The notes under the pieces are model-generated. The model did not search any database and was not told the DNA's origin. It worked only from the letters and a program-made list of their open reading frames with translations. Of a stretch of 8,422 nucleotides of DNA, positions 1 to 5,714 are shown in pieces. Source of the DNA: an uncultured Phycisphaerales bacterium (GTDB taxonomy: Bacteria > Planctomycetota > Phycisphaerae > WQYP01); contig CAIPTQ010000232.1 in assembly GCA_903868035.1 (NCBI GenBank), positions 1 to 8,422 on the forward strand, written 5' to 3'. The translations under genes and the position numbers were made by a program. How positions within the stretch are numbered: position 1 is the stretch's first letter; each line of letters starts with the position of its first letter.

Positions 1-31
1 ATGGCGCGGGTTGTGGTTGCGATATGGTAAC

Positions 32-77
32 GGGGGGAGGGTGTAGGGGGTAGGGTTTAGGGTATGGGGTGGCGGGG
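32..77 (+). other. G-quadruplex-like G-rich tract
   Basis: The plus strand has successive G runs at 32-37, 39-41, 46-50, 53-55, 60-62, 66-69 and 74-77, separated by loops of one to four bases. This satisfies the usual G3+ N1-7 quadruplex pattern with runs to spare. It directly precedes the 21-bp array, whose units each add another G4 run. The first 30 bases could be the 3' end of an unseen gene (frame 1 stops with TAA at 28-30), but nothing in them is recognisable. Folding is inferred from the pattern only. Confidence 0.55.
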
Positions 78-300
78 AACATTCTCTCCTGGGCGGGGAG
101 CAGTCACTCCTGGGCGGGGAGCAGTCACTCCTAGGCGGGGAACAGTCACTCCTTGGTGGGGAACAGTCACTCCTTGGTGGGGAACAGTCTCTCCTGGGCG
201 GGGAGCAATTTCTCCCCGGAGAAAATGACTTATTCCCGGGAGGGAATGACTTATTCCCGGGAAGAAATGAGTTATTCCCGGGAGACAAGCCCCTATTCCC
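70..300. repeat. Inverted tandem array of eleven 21-bp units
   Basis: Eleven contiguous units of exactly 21 bp can be laid out: 70-90, 91-111, 112-132, 133-153, 154-174, 175-195, 196-216, 217-237, 238-258, 259-279 and 280-300. Units 1-7 are of a GGGGAGCAGTCACTCC type; units 8-11 are of a GGAATGACTTATTCCC type. The second type matches the reverse complement of the first (GGARTGACTKMTYCCCG, about 13 of 17 positions), so the array is seven units followed by four in opposite orientation. The turn is a perfect dyad, TTTCTCC-cc-GGAGAAA, at 209-224. Because 21 is a multiple of 3, both strands stay open and give spurious heptad-repeat ORFs. I see no gene between the window start and 400; 301-400 holds only a weak GTAAGT/ACTTAC dyad and a short C/G-rich hairpin after the methyltransferase stop. 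Confidence 0.85.
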
Positions 301-400
301 GCCCCATTGCACCCCCTGGCGAGGCGGAAACTGAGTACGTAAGTCATTTTGTAGCAGTTACTTACATATTCATATGCCGCACCACCCCGGTTTTGGGGGT

Positions 401-1717
401 CTAGGGGCGTATGGCGATGATGGCGCGGGTTTCTTCGTGATGGCGGAAGAGCAGAACCGTGCAGACTTTGGTGCAGGCTTTAGTCCAGGTGTACTGGAGC
501 TGATCGGCATCGATGCCGGGCAGGTGGCCGCGCATTTTGACCTCGACCGGGCCGGGTGGCAGCGGGGGGAGCTGGCGGAGGGCGGCGGCTACGCGGGCGA
601 AGGGTACGATGGCCAGCACGCGGAAGGGCGTCAAAACGTGTGTGATGGAATCCGGCGGCGCGTCCGTCGCCGGGACCGGGGATGCCGGGGCGTTCGCCAG
701 CAGATAGCCGCCATCGACGGTGAGGGGTGTAAGCGCATATGTGTCGGCCACCACCTGCGCCAGCCCGGCGCGCGTCACCGCGCCGTCCAACTCATAGAGG
801 TGGCGGGGCGCATCGGCCTGGGTGATCCCTTCCCCGATGGAACCGGGGGCGACGGGTCGCGGCGGGGCGGTGAGCGACCAATCGGCCCGCCCGCGCGCCA
901 GCACCGTGGCCGTGCGCTGGTTCGGGGGCAGGCCGGTGCCGATCCAGAGCAATGCTTGGACGACCGCGCCGTTGTGGCTGATGAGTTCCAGATGGCTGGG
1001 GGGGGCGGGGGGGGAGGGGGGGAGGGTGTCGAACTCGACGGCGGGGCTGAGCTTGATGGCGCCGCCCCGGACGCGGGCGAAGAGGCGCTGGAGCACCTCC
1101 GGGCCGGGGATGAGGTCTGCGTAGCGCGCGCTGCGCTTGCCGGCGGAGCGCCGGGCGGGGTCGATATGGACCCAGGCGTCCGGGGGCAAGGTGTCGATGA
1201 TCTGGGTGAGATCCTCGTTGCGCACCGCGATGGGGAAGGGGAGCGAGCGCTCCAGCGCGTTGAACCGCAGGCAGGCGGCGCGCACGGGGGAGAGTTCGAC
1301 GGCGGTGACGGGGGCGTGGTGGGCGAGGGCCAGCGCATCGCCGCCGATGCCGGCACAGAGGTCGAAGACCTGCCGGGCGCCGAAGTGCGCGAAGCGGGCG
1401 GCTTTATACCGGGCGACCTGGGCGTGGGTCGCCTGTTCGAGCGCCTCGGGCGTGGCCCAGACGTACGCCATTTCCGGAAACTTGCCCTGCGGCCCGGCGG
1501 CTTTGGGCTGCAATTTTGCCAGCGCCAAGGCGGCATGGGTGGGAGCGGCGGGGAAGCGCTTGCGCAGGCCGGCGATTTGCGCGACGGTCGGCGCGACGCC
1601 CGCGCGGGGCAGTTCCGCGATGGCCTGACGCAGCCCCATGCCCTCCGCCGTCCGCAGATACTCCAGCGCGGATACCGTGATCTGGGCATCGTCCGGCTGA
1701 TAGGCAAGTGGCGGCAT
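401..1717 (-). CDS. Class I SAM-dependent methyltransferase, THUMP-like
   Basis: This 438-residue protein looks like the THUMP-like/PG_1098-type class I methyltransferases. These proteins are cytoplasmic, have unproven substrates and are presumed to act on RNA. An N-terminal helical region (1-115) precedes the Rossmann methyltransferase fold. SAM motif I is DLCAGIGGDAL (119-129), the acidic motif II residue follows in VELS (140-143), and the active-site-like motif IDPARR is at 185-190. A C-terminal THUMP-like region spans about 290-438, including KMRGHLPG (394-401). The frame stays open upstream to 2551, but that stretch crosses the pseudopilin gene and is spurious. I chose ATG 1717 because a TATGAT -10 box lies just upstream at 1753-1748; ATG 1780 would be upstream of it and has no Shine-Dalgarno. 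The RBS of ATG 1717 is itself weak (GGAA). Residues 233-240 (PPSPPAPP) are encoded by C8/C8/C7 runs. The gene stands alone, opposite to everything up to 5659. Confidence 0.85.
   Translation of the reverse strand: MPPLAYQPDDAQITVSALEYLRTAEGMGLRQAIAELPRAGVAPTVAQIAGLRKRFPAAPTHAALALAKLQPKAAGPQGKFPEMAYVWATPEALEQATHAQVARYKAARFAHFGARQVFDLCAGIGGDALALAHHAPVTAVELSPVRAACLRFNALERSLPFPIAVRNEDLTQIIDTLPPDAWVHIDPARRSAGKRSARYADLIPGPEVLQRLFARVRGGAIKLSPAVEFDTLPPSPPAPPSHLELISHNGAVVQALLWIGTGLPPNQRTATVLARGRADWSLTAPPRPVAPGSIGEGITQADAPRHLYELDGAVTRAGLAQVVADTYALTPLTVDGGYLLANAPASPVPATDAPPDSITHVLTPFRVLAIVPFARVAAALRQLPPLPPGPVEVKMRGHLPGIDADQLQYTWTKACTKVCTVLLFRHHEETRAIIAIRP
998..1026. repeat. Mononucleotide G8-G8-G7 cluster inside the methyltransferase
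   Basis: Plus-strand G runs lie at 998-1005 (8), 1007-1014 (8), 1016-1022 (7) and 1024-1026 (3), each separated by one base. On the coding strand they are C runs encoding a Pro/Ser/Ala-rich linker between the GAIKLSPAVEF strand and the HLELISHNG segment. The runs are prone to slippage and to quadruplex formation. Here the total length keeps the frame open, since recognisable family sequence continues on both sides. Confidence 0.75.
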
Positions 1718-1747
1718 AAGAATTCCATTGTGAGCGAGGCGAATCCT

Positions 1748-1753
1748 ATCATA
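1748..1753 (-). promoter_or_regulatory. Candidate -10 box of the methyltransferase gene
   Basis: Read on the minus strand this is TATGAT (5 of 6 match to TATAAT), 30 bases upstream of ATG 1717, which would leave a leader of roughly 24 nt. No good -35 is seen at 16-18 bp spacing (AGGTGA at 17 bp), so the call rests on the -10 alone. Confidence 0.3.
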
Positions 1754-1874
1754 CACCGCCGAGAATTTGCTCACCTCCATGCGGAGAGTGCGTAACAAGG
1801 AAGAACTCTCCGTCTCTCGTCCTGGCACAGGGATATGATACGCTAATGAGCCGCACCACAAGTTCGAAAGAGCC

Positions 1875-1990
1875 GGTCCTTCGGACCTTACGCGGGTGTG
1901 GCGGCGTCCTACCATGTGCTTCCACACATGGCTACTGGCAGCCGCCGCTTCGCGGCTACGAGGGAGTAACCACTCCGAGTGAGTAGCCAC
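1875..1990. other. Cluster of four short hairpins, possible structured element
   Basis: Within the gap 1718-2086 four perfect stem-loops follow one another: GGTCC-ttc-GGACC (1875-1887), CCATGTG/CACATGG with a 6-nt loop (1912-1931), GCCGC-ttc-GCGGC (1944-1956) and GGAGT-aacc-ACTCC (1963-1976). A 5-bp pair GTGGC (1898-1902)/GCCAC (1986-1990) could enclose the last three as a multibranched fold. There is no T tract, so it is not a normal terminator. It could be a structured RNA, a REP-like palindromic repeat or a relic. A 46-codon ATG ORF (1846-1986) overlaps it without a convincing RBS. I recognise no known RNA family. The rest of the gap shows nothing I can support. Confidence 0.4.
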
Positions 1991-2086
1991 TATTTTCCGT
2001 TCGCACCCCAGAAGAGGATTATTTGAGTTGATTTCGAACATATCTCCCACCGTCAACGTATGCACGGATGACGCAGGAGTATGACC

Positions 2087-2125
2087 ATGATGTTCAACGA
2101 TGCCACACCTGAACCTGGGAGGTGA
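2087..2125 (+). CDS. Possible leader mini-ORF before the pseudopilin gene
   Basis: ATG 2087 follows AGGAGT (2075-2080) at a good 6-nt spacing and opens a 12-codon frame encoding MMFNDATPEPGR. Its TGA (2123-2125) is the end of the GGGAGGTGA Shine-Dalgarno of the next gene, three bases before ATG 2129 in the same frame. A ribosome finishing here would terminate on the downstream RBS, which is typical of translational coupling. It may instead be the relic of an earlier upstream start of the pseudopilin-like gene. It is too short to judge by composition. Confidence 0.25.
   Translation: MMFNDATPEPGR
2117..2125 (+). promoter_or_regulatory. Strong Shine-Dalgarno that fixes the GspG-like start
   Basis: GGGAGGTGA is a near-complete anti-16S match, placed close before ATG 2129. 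It is the clearest ribosome binding site in the window. Confidence 0.7.
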
Positions 2126-2128
2126 CCG

Positions 2129-2554
2129 ATGACCGTTGAACACAAGCCCCACAAATTCGCCTCCCGCACCTGGCCTTGGGTGATCTTGCTGATCATCCTG
2201 GCGGTCGCGCCGCTGTTTGTGGTGGCCAACATGCCGACTCATAAAGATTCGCGAAGAGATAGGACGATCGCGGAAATATCCAACCTTAAAAGTGCATTGG
2301 ATGCCTTCGAGAACGACAACGGTCGTTACCCCACTACCAGTGAAGGCTTGGCGGCACTGATGACCAGGCCAGGGAATGTTCCGGCGGCTACCTGGAAAAA
2401 ATACATGGAAGAAGAGCCTTGCGATCATTGGGGCCACCCGTATCAATATCAAGGGCCTGATATCCTGGGCAAAGGCAATTTCAACATTATTTCCGCGGGC
2501 GAGGTTGGCAAGTTGGGCACGCCTGACGATATCGATAAAAATACGCGTCATTGA
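2129..2554 (+). CDS. GspG-like (T2SSG domain) membrane-anchored protein
   Basis: This 141-residue protein resembles the major pseudopilin of type II secretion (GspG). After a short basic N-terminus there is one hydrophobic segment (about 16-34), then the characteristic N-terminal helix with NLKSALDAFENDNGRYPTT (52-70) and the globular part with DHWGHPYQYQGP (99-110). The tail ISAGEVGKLGTPDDI (121-135) corresponds to the calcium-binding end of GspG. The usual prepilin-peptidase motif (G-F-T-x-x-E before the hydrophobic stretch) is absent: the equivalent region reads FASRTWPW, so cleavage and polymerisation are doubtful. It may be a membrane-anchored stand-alone relative; no other gsp gene is nearby. 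The start is supported by a strong RBS at 2117-2125. The next gene begins 65 nt downstream. The domain assignment is firm; the role in secretion is not. Confidence 0.8.
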   Translation: MTVEHKPHKFASRTWPWVILLIILAVAPLFVVANMPTHKDSRRDRTIAEISNLKSALDAFENDNGRYPTTSEGLAALMTRPGNVPAATWKKYMEEEPCDHWGHPYQYQGPDILGKGNFNIISAGEVGKLGTPDDIDKNTRH

Positions 2555-2583
2555 CCAGGCCGCGTCACCGATTATTCATAAGC

Positions 2584-2613
2584 TTGCCAACGCAAGCCTC
2601 GATGTGGGACAAT
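2584..2613 (+). promoter_or_regulatory. Candidate promoter of the MNT/HEPN pair
   Basis: TTGCCA (2584-2589) and GACAAT (2608-2613) are 18 bp apart and match sigma-70 boxes at 5 of 6 and 4 of 6 positions. Transcription would begin around 2620, which is the A of the chosen ATG, so the mRNA could be leaderless. This fits the lack of a clear Shine-Dalgarno before that ATG. Confidence 0.3.
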
Positions 2614-2619
2614 AGCCTC

Positions 2620-2931
2620 ATGATCGACGGCACCCTCATCCAACGCTGTGCGCAAGCCATTGTGGCTTCCTCCCCGGCAGGGTCGGGGGTGATTTTGTTT
2701 GGCTCCCGGGCGCGCGGCGATCAGCGTCCGGACAGCGACGCCGATTTTCTGGTCATTCAGCCGCAGGTTCGTTCCCGCGTGGCGGAGGCCGCGCGACTGG
2801 CGCGGGTGCTGCGCCCGTTCCGGGTGCCTGCGGACATATTGGTGGTGAGCCGGGATACCTATGAGGAATGGAAGGACATGCCCAACTCGATCTATTTCGA
2901 AGCCGCACACCACGGCACGGTGTTGGCATGA
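2620..2931 (+). CDS. MNT-domain nucleotidyltransferase (putative antitoxin)
   Basis: This 103-residue minimal nucleotidyltransferase has the pol-beta-fold signature GSRARG (28-33) followed by the metal-binding pair D40 and D42 in SDADFLV, and a third acidic residue, D72, in VPADILVV. All catalytic elements are therefore present. In characterised type VII toxin-antitoxin systems the MNT partner (MntA) AMPylates and silences its HEPN ribonuclease partner; the same role here is inferred from the neighbour, not shown. ATG 2620 was preferred over ATG 2602 and the TTG or ATG codons further upstream because it gives the usual family length of about 100 residues and coincides with a possible leaderless start; the N-terminus is uncertain by a few residues. 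The stop overlaps the next start as ATGA, so the two are translated together. Confidence 0.85.
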   Translation: MIDGTLIQRCAQAIVASSPAGSGVILFGSRARGDQRPDSDADFLVIQPQVRSRVAEAARLARVLRPFRVPADILVVSRDTYEEWKDMPNSIYFEAAHHGTVLA

Positions 2932-3311
2932 CACCCGCCCAGCACGCGCAATTACTCATGGACAAGGCGGGCGAGGACATCCATGTGCTGGCCGCATTGC
3001 GCGACGATGCCGCCGCCAGCGATGCCATCTGGGGGTTTCACGCCCAGCAAGCCGTGGAAAAGCTGCTCAAGTCCATGCTCATCCGGCGGGAGATACGCTT
3101 CCCCTTCACGCATCGGCTGCTGGAACTCGCCGACCTGATGCCGACGGGACAACAGGCGCTATTGAACCGCTACGAACTGTTGCTGGACCTGACGCCGTAT
3201 GCCGTGGAATACCGGTATTCGGCGTTGGACTTGAACCCCGGCGAATCACCCTTGGACCGAACTTCGATACTCAACCTCATCGTTGAATTCAAGAAGGAAT
3301 GTTCCCTCTAA
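2928..3311 (+). CDS. HEPN-domain protein (putative toxin ribonuclease)
   Basis: This 127-residue all-helical protein is of the HEPN (PF05168-like) type that pairs with MNT nucleotidyltransferases. FHAQQAVEKLLKSMLI (37-52) is the family's conserved helix. The candidate RNase motif R-X4-H is present as RFPFTH (R57 to H62), the position where this subfamily usually reads P-x-T-H. Its start ATG 2928-2930 overlaps the MNT stop TGA 2929-2931, giving tight coupling in the order MNT then HEPN. Two stops in a row (TAA TAA, 3309-3314) and a terminator follow, so the pair forms its own transcription unit. Many HEPN proteins of this subfamily have no tested RNase activity, so toxicity is an inference. 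Some relatives are simply called HEPN-domain proteins near nucleotidyltransferases. Confidence 0.85.
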   Translation: MTPAQHAQLLMDKAGEDIHVLAALRDDAAASDAIWGFHAQQAVEKLLKSMLIRREIRFPFTHRLLELADLMPTGQQALLNRYELLLDLTPYAVEYRYSALDLNPGESPLDRTSILNLIVEFKKECSL

Positions 3312-3326
3312 TAAAACCAAGCCCGT

Positions 3327-3373
3327 CGCCATCGGCCCGCCAGGAAATCCGCAAGCGGGCAGCGGCGTTTTTT
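3327..3373 (+). terminator. Rho-independent terminator after the HEPN gene
   Basis: GCCCGC (3335-3340) pairs with GCGGGC (3355-3360), and an outer CGCC (3327-3330)/GGCG (3364-3367) extends the stem across small internal loops. A run of six T follows (3368-3373), then a further T5 at 3376-3380. It lies just downstream of the double stop codon. Confidence 0.7.
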
Positions 3374-3438
3374 GATTTTTGGAGGGCGATCCCTTACCTT
3401 GCGTGGTTTACCCGAGTGTTCATGCAGGAAGGATGCGC

Positions 3439-4500
3439 ATGGCGAGTGTGACGGTAGCGGAATTGGCCCAGGCCGTGGGGGGGACGGTGGTGGGGGATGG
3501 CGCGCGGGTGGTGACGGCATGTGCGGCGCTCAAGGACGCCACGCCCGCGCAGGTGTCGATGCTGCACAACGCCAAGTACGCCCACGAGATGGAGACCACG
3601 CAGGCGGGGTGCGTGATCCTGGCGCCTGGGACGGCGGCACATGGGAAGCGTGCCGAGGGGTTGCCGCCGCTGACGATCATTGAGGCGCAGAACATCTACT
3701 ACGCGTGGCAGCAGGTGATGGTGCGGCTGCATGGCCAGCGCACGCATGCGGCGGTGGGCATTTCGCCGCTGGCGTCGATCCATCCGACGGCGGTGCTGGG
3801 GAAAAACGTGCATGTACACCCGTTTGCCGTCATCGGCGAGCGGGTGACGGTTGGCGACAACGTACACATTTATCCGCATGTGACGCTGATGCATGATGTG
3901 AGCATCGGCGAGGGGACGGTGCTGTACCCCAGCGTCACGGTGTACGAGCGGTGCGTCGTGGGGTGCCGGTGTTTGATCAACGCGGGGACGGTGATCGGTT
4001 CGGACGGGACGTCGTTCGCGCAGGCGGGGGGCGTCCACCACAAGATGCCGCAGTCGGGCATTGCGGTGATCGAGGATGATGTGGAGATCGGGTCGAATTC
4101 GATTGTGGAGCGGGCGGCGCTGACGGCGACGGTCGTGGGGCGGGGCACGAAGATGGGCAACTGCGTGGTGATCGGCCATAACTGCCGGATCGGGCCGGGG
4201 AACATGCTGATTTCGCAGGTGGGCATCGCGGGCTCGACGAACACGGGCAAGTTCGTGGTGATGGCGGGGCAGGCGGGGGCGAACGGGCATCTGGACATTC
4301 CGGATTTTGTGAAGGTGGGGGCGCAGGCGGGGGTGCTGGGCAATCCGACGCCGAATTCGGAACTGGTGGGCACGCCGGCGATGGAGGGCAGTTATGCCAA
4401 GCGGGTGTATTTGACGTTCATGCGTTTGCCGGAGTTGGCGAAGCGGGTGAAGGAATTGGAAAAGCGGATTGAGAAACTTTCACCGAAAGGAGATGGGTAG
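3439..4500 (+). CDS. lpxD: UDP-3-O-acylglucosamine N-acyltransferase (LpxD)
   Basis: LpxD transfers a 3-hydroxyacyl chain from ACP to the 2-amino group of UDP-3-O-acylglucosamine, the third step of lipid A synthesis, in the cytoplasm. The 353 residues show the full family layout: an N-terminal uridine-binding domain (1-100, starting VTVAELAQAVGG), a left-handed beta-helix of hexapeptide repeats (about 108-290) and a charged C-terminal helix (RVKELEKRIEKL). The catalytic His is H247 in VVIGHN, and the second conserved His is H284 in ANGHLDI. ATG 3439 was chosen because AGGAAGG (3426-3432) sits 6 nt before it; ATG 3433 would abut that RBS. It follows the HEPN terminator, though I see no clear promoter in the 65-nt gap. 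No other lipid A gene is in view. It is followed by a repeat hairpin and then hisC on the same strand. Confidence 0.95.
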   Translation: MASVTVAELAQAVGGTVVGDGARVVTACAALKDATPAQVSMLHNAKYAHEMETTQAGCVILAPGTAAHGKRAEGLPPLTIIEAQNIYYAWQQVMVRLHGQRTHAAVGISPLASIHPTAVLGKNVHVHPFAVIGERVTVGDNVHIYPHVTLMHDVSIGEGTVLYPSVTVYERCVVGCRCLINAGTVIGSDGTSFAQAGGVHHKMPQSGIAVIEDDVEIGSNSIVERAALTATVVGRGTKMGNCVVIGHNCRIGPGNMLISQVGIAGSTNTGKFVVMAGQAGANGHLDIPDFVKVGAQAGVLGNPTPNSELVGTPAMEGSYAKRVYLTFMRLPELAKRVKELEKRIEKLSPKGDG

Positions 4501-4576
4501 TGGTAATTTGTAATTGGTAATTGGTAATTGGGCACATGCCGATTTCCAATTACCAATTACCAATTACCAATTACCA
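4501..4576. repeat. Heptamer inverted repeat (TAATTGG family)
   Basis: The left arm 4501-4531 is built of the 7-bp unit TAATTGG; the right arm 4546-4576 is its reverse complement built of CCAATTA. The 31-bp arms differ at one base (T4509) and are separated by 14 nt (4532-4545). It begins immediately after the lpxD stop and ends 6 nt before the hisC ATG, filling the whole intergenic space. As RNA it could form a hairpin of about 30 bp just 5' of the hisC start, hiding the region where an RBS would be; no separate RBS is visible. It has no T tract. A related degenerate AAGTACC follows at 4576-4582. Confidence 0.9.
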
Positions 4577-4582
4577 AGTACC

Positions 4583-5659
4583 ATGCCTCTCTTTCGCGAT
4601 AATATCCTCGCTTCCGCCGGATATGTGCCCGGGGAGCAGCCTGCGGACTTTTCGACGATCAAGCTGAACACCAATGAGAATCCGTATCCGCCCAGCCCGC
4701 GCGTGATGGAAGCAATCGCGGCGGTGACGGGGGAGCAGTTGCGGCGGTATCCGTCGCCGACGGGGAAAAGTTTCCGGGAGGCGGCGGGGGCGGTGCATGG
4801 GGTGCCGGGCGATTGGATTTTGCCGTTCAATGGGGGGGATGAGTTGCTGTCGGTGGCGATCCGGGCGGCGGCGGGGGAGCGCGACAGTGTGGCGTTTTTG
4901 GAGCCGTCGTATTCGCTATATCCGGTGCTGACGGAGCTGAACGGGTCGCGGGCGGTGCGGGTGGGGTATGAAATACTTGAAACTCGAAACTCGAAACTTG
5001 AAACTCCATCATGGTCGCTGCCGACGGGGATTGAGAAGACGGCGGCGAAAATTCTGCTGATCGTGAATCCGAACGCGCCGTCGGGGCACTTGGATCCTTT
5101 GGAGCGGCTGGGGGAAATTGCGGAGCGGTTCAAGGGGCTGGTGGTGATTGATGAGGCGTATGTGGATTTTGCGCCGGTACACGCGCTGGAGCTGGTGAAG
5201 CGGTTCGCCAATGTGCTGGTGCTGCGGACGATGTCGAAGGGGTACTCGCTGGCGGGGCTGCGGTTTGGGTATGGGGTGGCGCAGCCGGGGCTGATGAAGG
5301 AACTGGAGAAGGTGCGGGATTCGTATCCGGTGGATGCGGTGGCGATCGCGGCGGCGACGGCGGCGATTACGGACCAGGCCTATGCCCGTTCCACCTGGGA
5401 AAAAGTGAAGGCGGAACGGGGACGGGTATCGGCGGCGCTGCGGCAGTTGGGTTTTGCGCTGCCGGAGAGCCACTCGAACTTCGTGCTGGCGAGTGTGCCC
5501 GCCGCCCGGAGCGGCAAAGGCGTGTATGAAACCCTGAAATCCCGCGGCATCCTGGTCCGCTGGTGGGACCTGCCGCGGATTGCCGACAAGGTGCGCATCA
5601 CCATCGGCACGCCGGAGCAGAATGACCGGCTGCTGGCGGAATTAAAAACTCTGGGCTAA
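4583..5659 (+). CDS. hisC: Histidinol-phosphate aminotransferase
   Basis: HisC is a PLP-dependent fold-type I transaminase that converts imidazole acetol phosphate and glutamate into histidinol phosphate in histidine biosynthesis. The 358-residue length is normal. Visible family features are LNTNENPYPPSP (28-39), the phosphate-binding FNGGDELL (82-89), N163 in NPNAPSG, D190 with EAYVDFA, the PLP-binding lysine K219 in TMSKGYSLAGLRFGYG, and the substrate-binding R338 in VRITIGT. ATG 4583 (MPLFRDNIL) was chosen; a TTG 69 nt upstream would translate the repeat hairpin. Residues about 130-142 (EILETRNSKLETP) are encoded by CTYGAAA heptamers and look like an in-frame repeat insertion in a loop before the NPNAPSG strand. 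The neighbour lpxD has no metabolic link. Related aromatic or other aminotransferases are hard to exclude fully, but the motifs fit HisC best. Confidence 0.88.
   Translation: MPLFRDNILASAGYVPGEQPADFSTIKLNTNENPYPPSPRVMEAIAAVTGEQLRRYPSPTGKSFREAAGAVHGVPGDWILPFNGGDELLSVAIRAAAGERDSVAFLEPSYSLYPVLTELNGSRAVRVGYEILETRNSKLETPSWSLPTGIEKTAAKILLIVNPNAPSGHLDPLERLGEIAERFKGLVVIDEAYVDFAPVHALELVKRFANVLVLRTMSKGYSLAGLRFGYGVAQPGLMKELEKVRDSYPVDAVAIAAATAAITDQAYARSTWEKVKAERGRVSAALRQLGFALPESHSNFVLASVPAARSGKGVYETLKSRGILVRWWDLPRIADKVRITIGTPEQNDRLLAELKTLG
4976..5006. repeat. Heptamer repeat arm (CTYGAAA) inside hisC
   Basis: Four contiguous 7-bp units occur: CTTGAAA 4976-4982, CTCGAAA 4983-4989, CTCGAAA 4990-4996 and CTTGAAA 4997-5003, then CTC. 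This is the same unit, in the same orientation as the right arm, as the array upstream of gatA (7846-7918). It is translated in frame as part of HisC residues 131-142. No opposing arm is found next to it. Confidence 0.85.
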
Positions 5660-5714
5660 CCAACTAACCACCAAGCTGTTCAAGCGGGTTCTTACTCTCC
5701 GGAGACAAGAAGCA

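Noticed and set aside
70..300. CRISPR array
   Set aside because: The units are contiguous with no unique spacers, and no cas gene is present.
57..404. Heptad-repeat ORFs on both strands of the 21-bp array
   Set aside because: A 21-bp period keeps all frames open automatically; the peptides are simple consequences of the repeat.
1..431. Shared ATGGCGCGGGTT near position 1 and near 420
   Set aside because: A 12-base match in GC-rich DNA without flanking similarity; not convincing as a direct repeat or element boundary.
374..1795. A 473-codon plus-strand ORF opposite the methyltransferase
   Set aside because: It is Gly/Arg-rich, typical of the antisense of a GC-rich gene, has no family motif, and the minus strand carries clear methyltransferase motifs.
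1791..1800. CGTAACAAGG, resembling the conserved 3' end of 16S rRNA
   Set aside because: Only ten bases match and the surrounding sequence is not rRNA; treated as chance.
1846..1986. A 46-codon ORF starting at ATG 1846
   Set aside because: It has no convincing RBS, coincides with the hairpin cluster, and its product resembles no protein I know.
2081..2091. ATGACCATGAT, identical to the start of vector lacZ-alpha
   Set aside because: The match stops after 11 bases and no other vector sequence follows, so contamination is not supported.
1718..2551. N-terminal extension of the methyltransferase frame on the minus strand
   Set aside because: It runs antisense through the hairpin cluster and the GspG-like gene, and family sequence begins only near 1717.
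3394..4290. A 298-codon minus-strand ORF within lpxD
   Set aside because: It is His/Arg-rich shadow sequence; lpxD on the plus strand is unambiguous.
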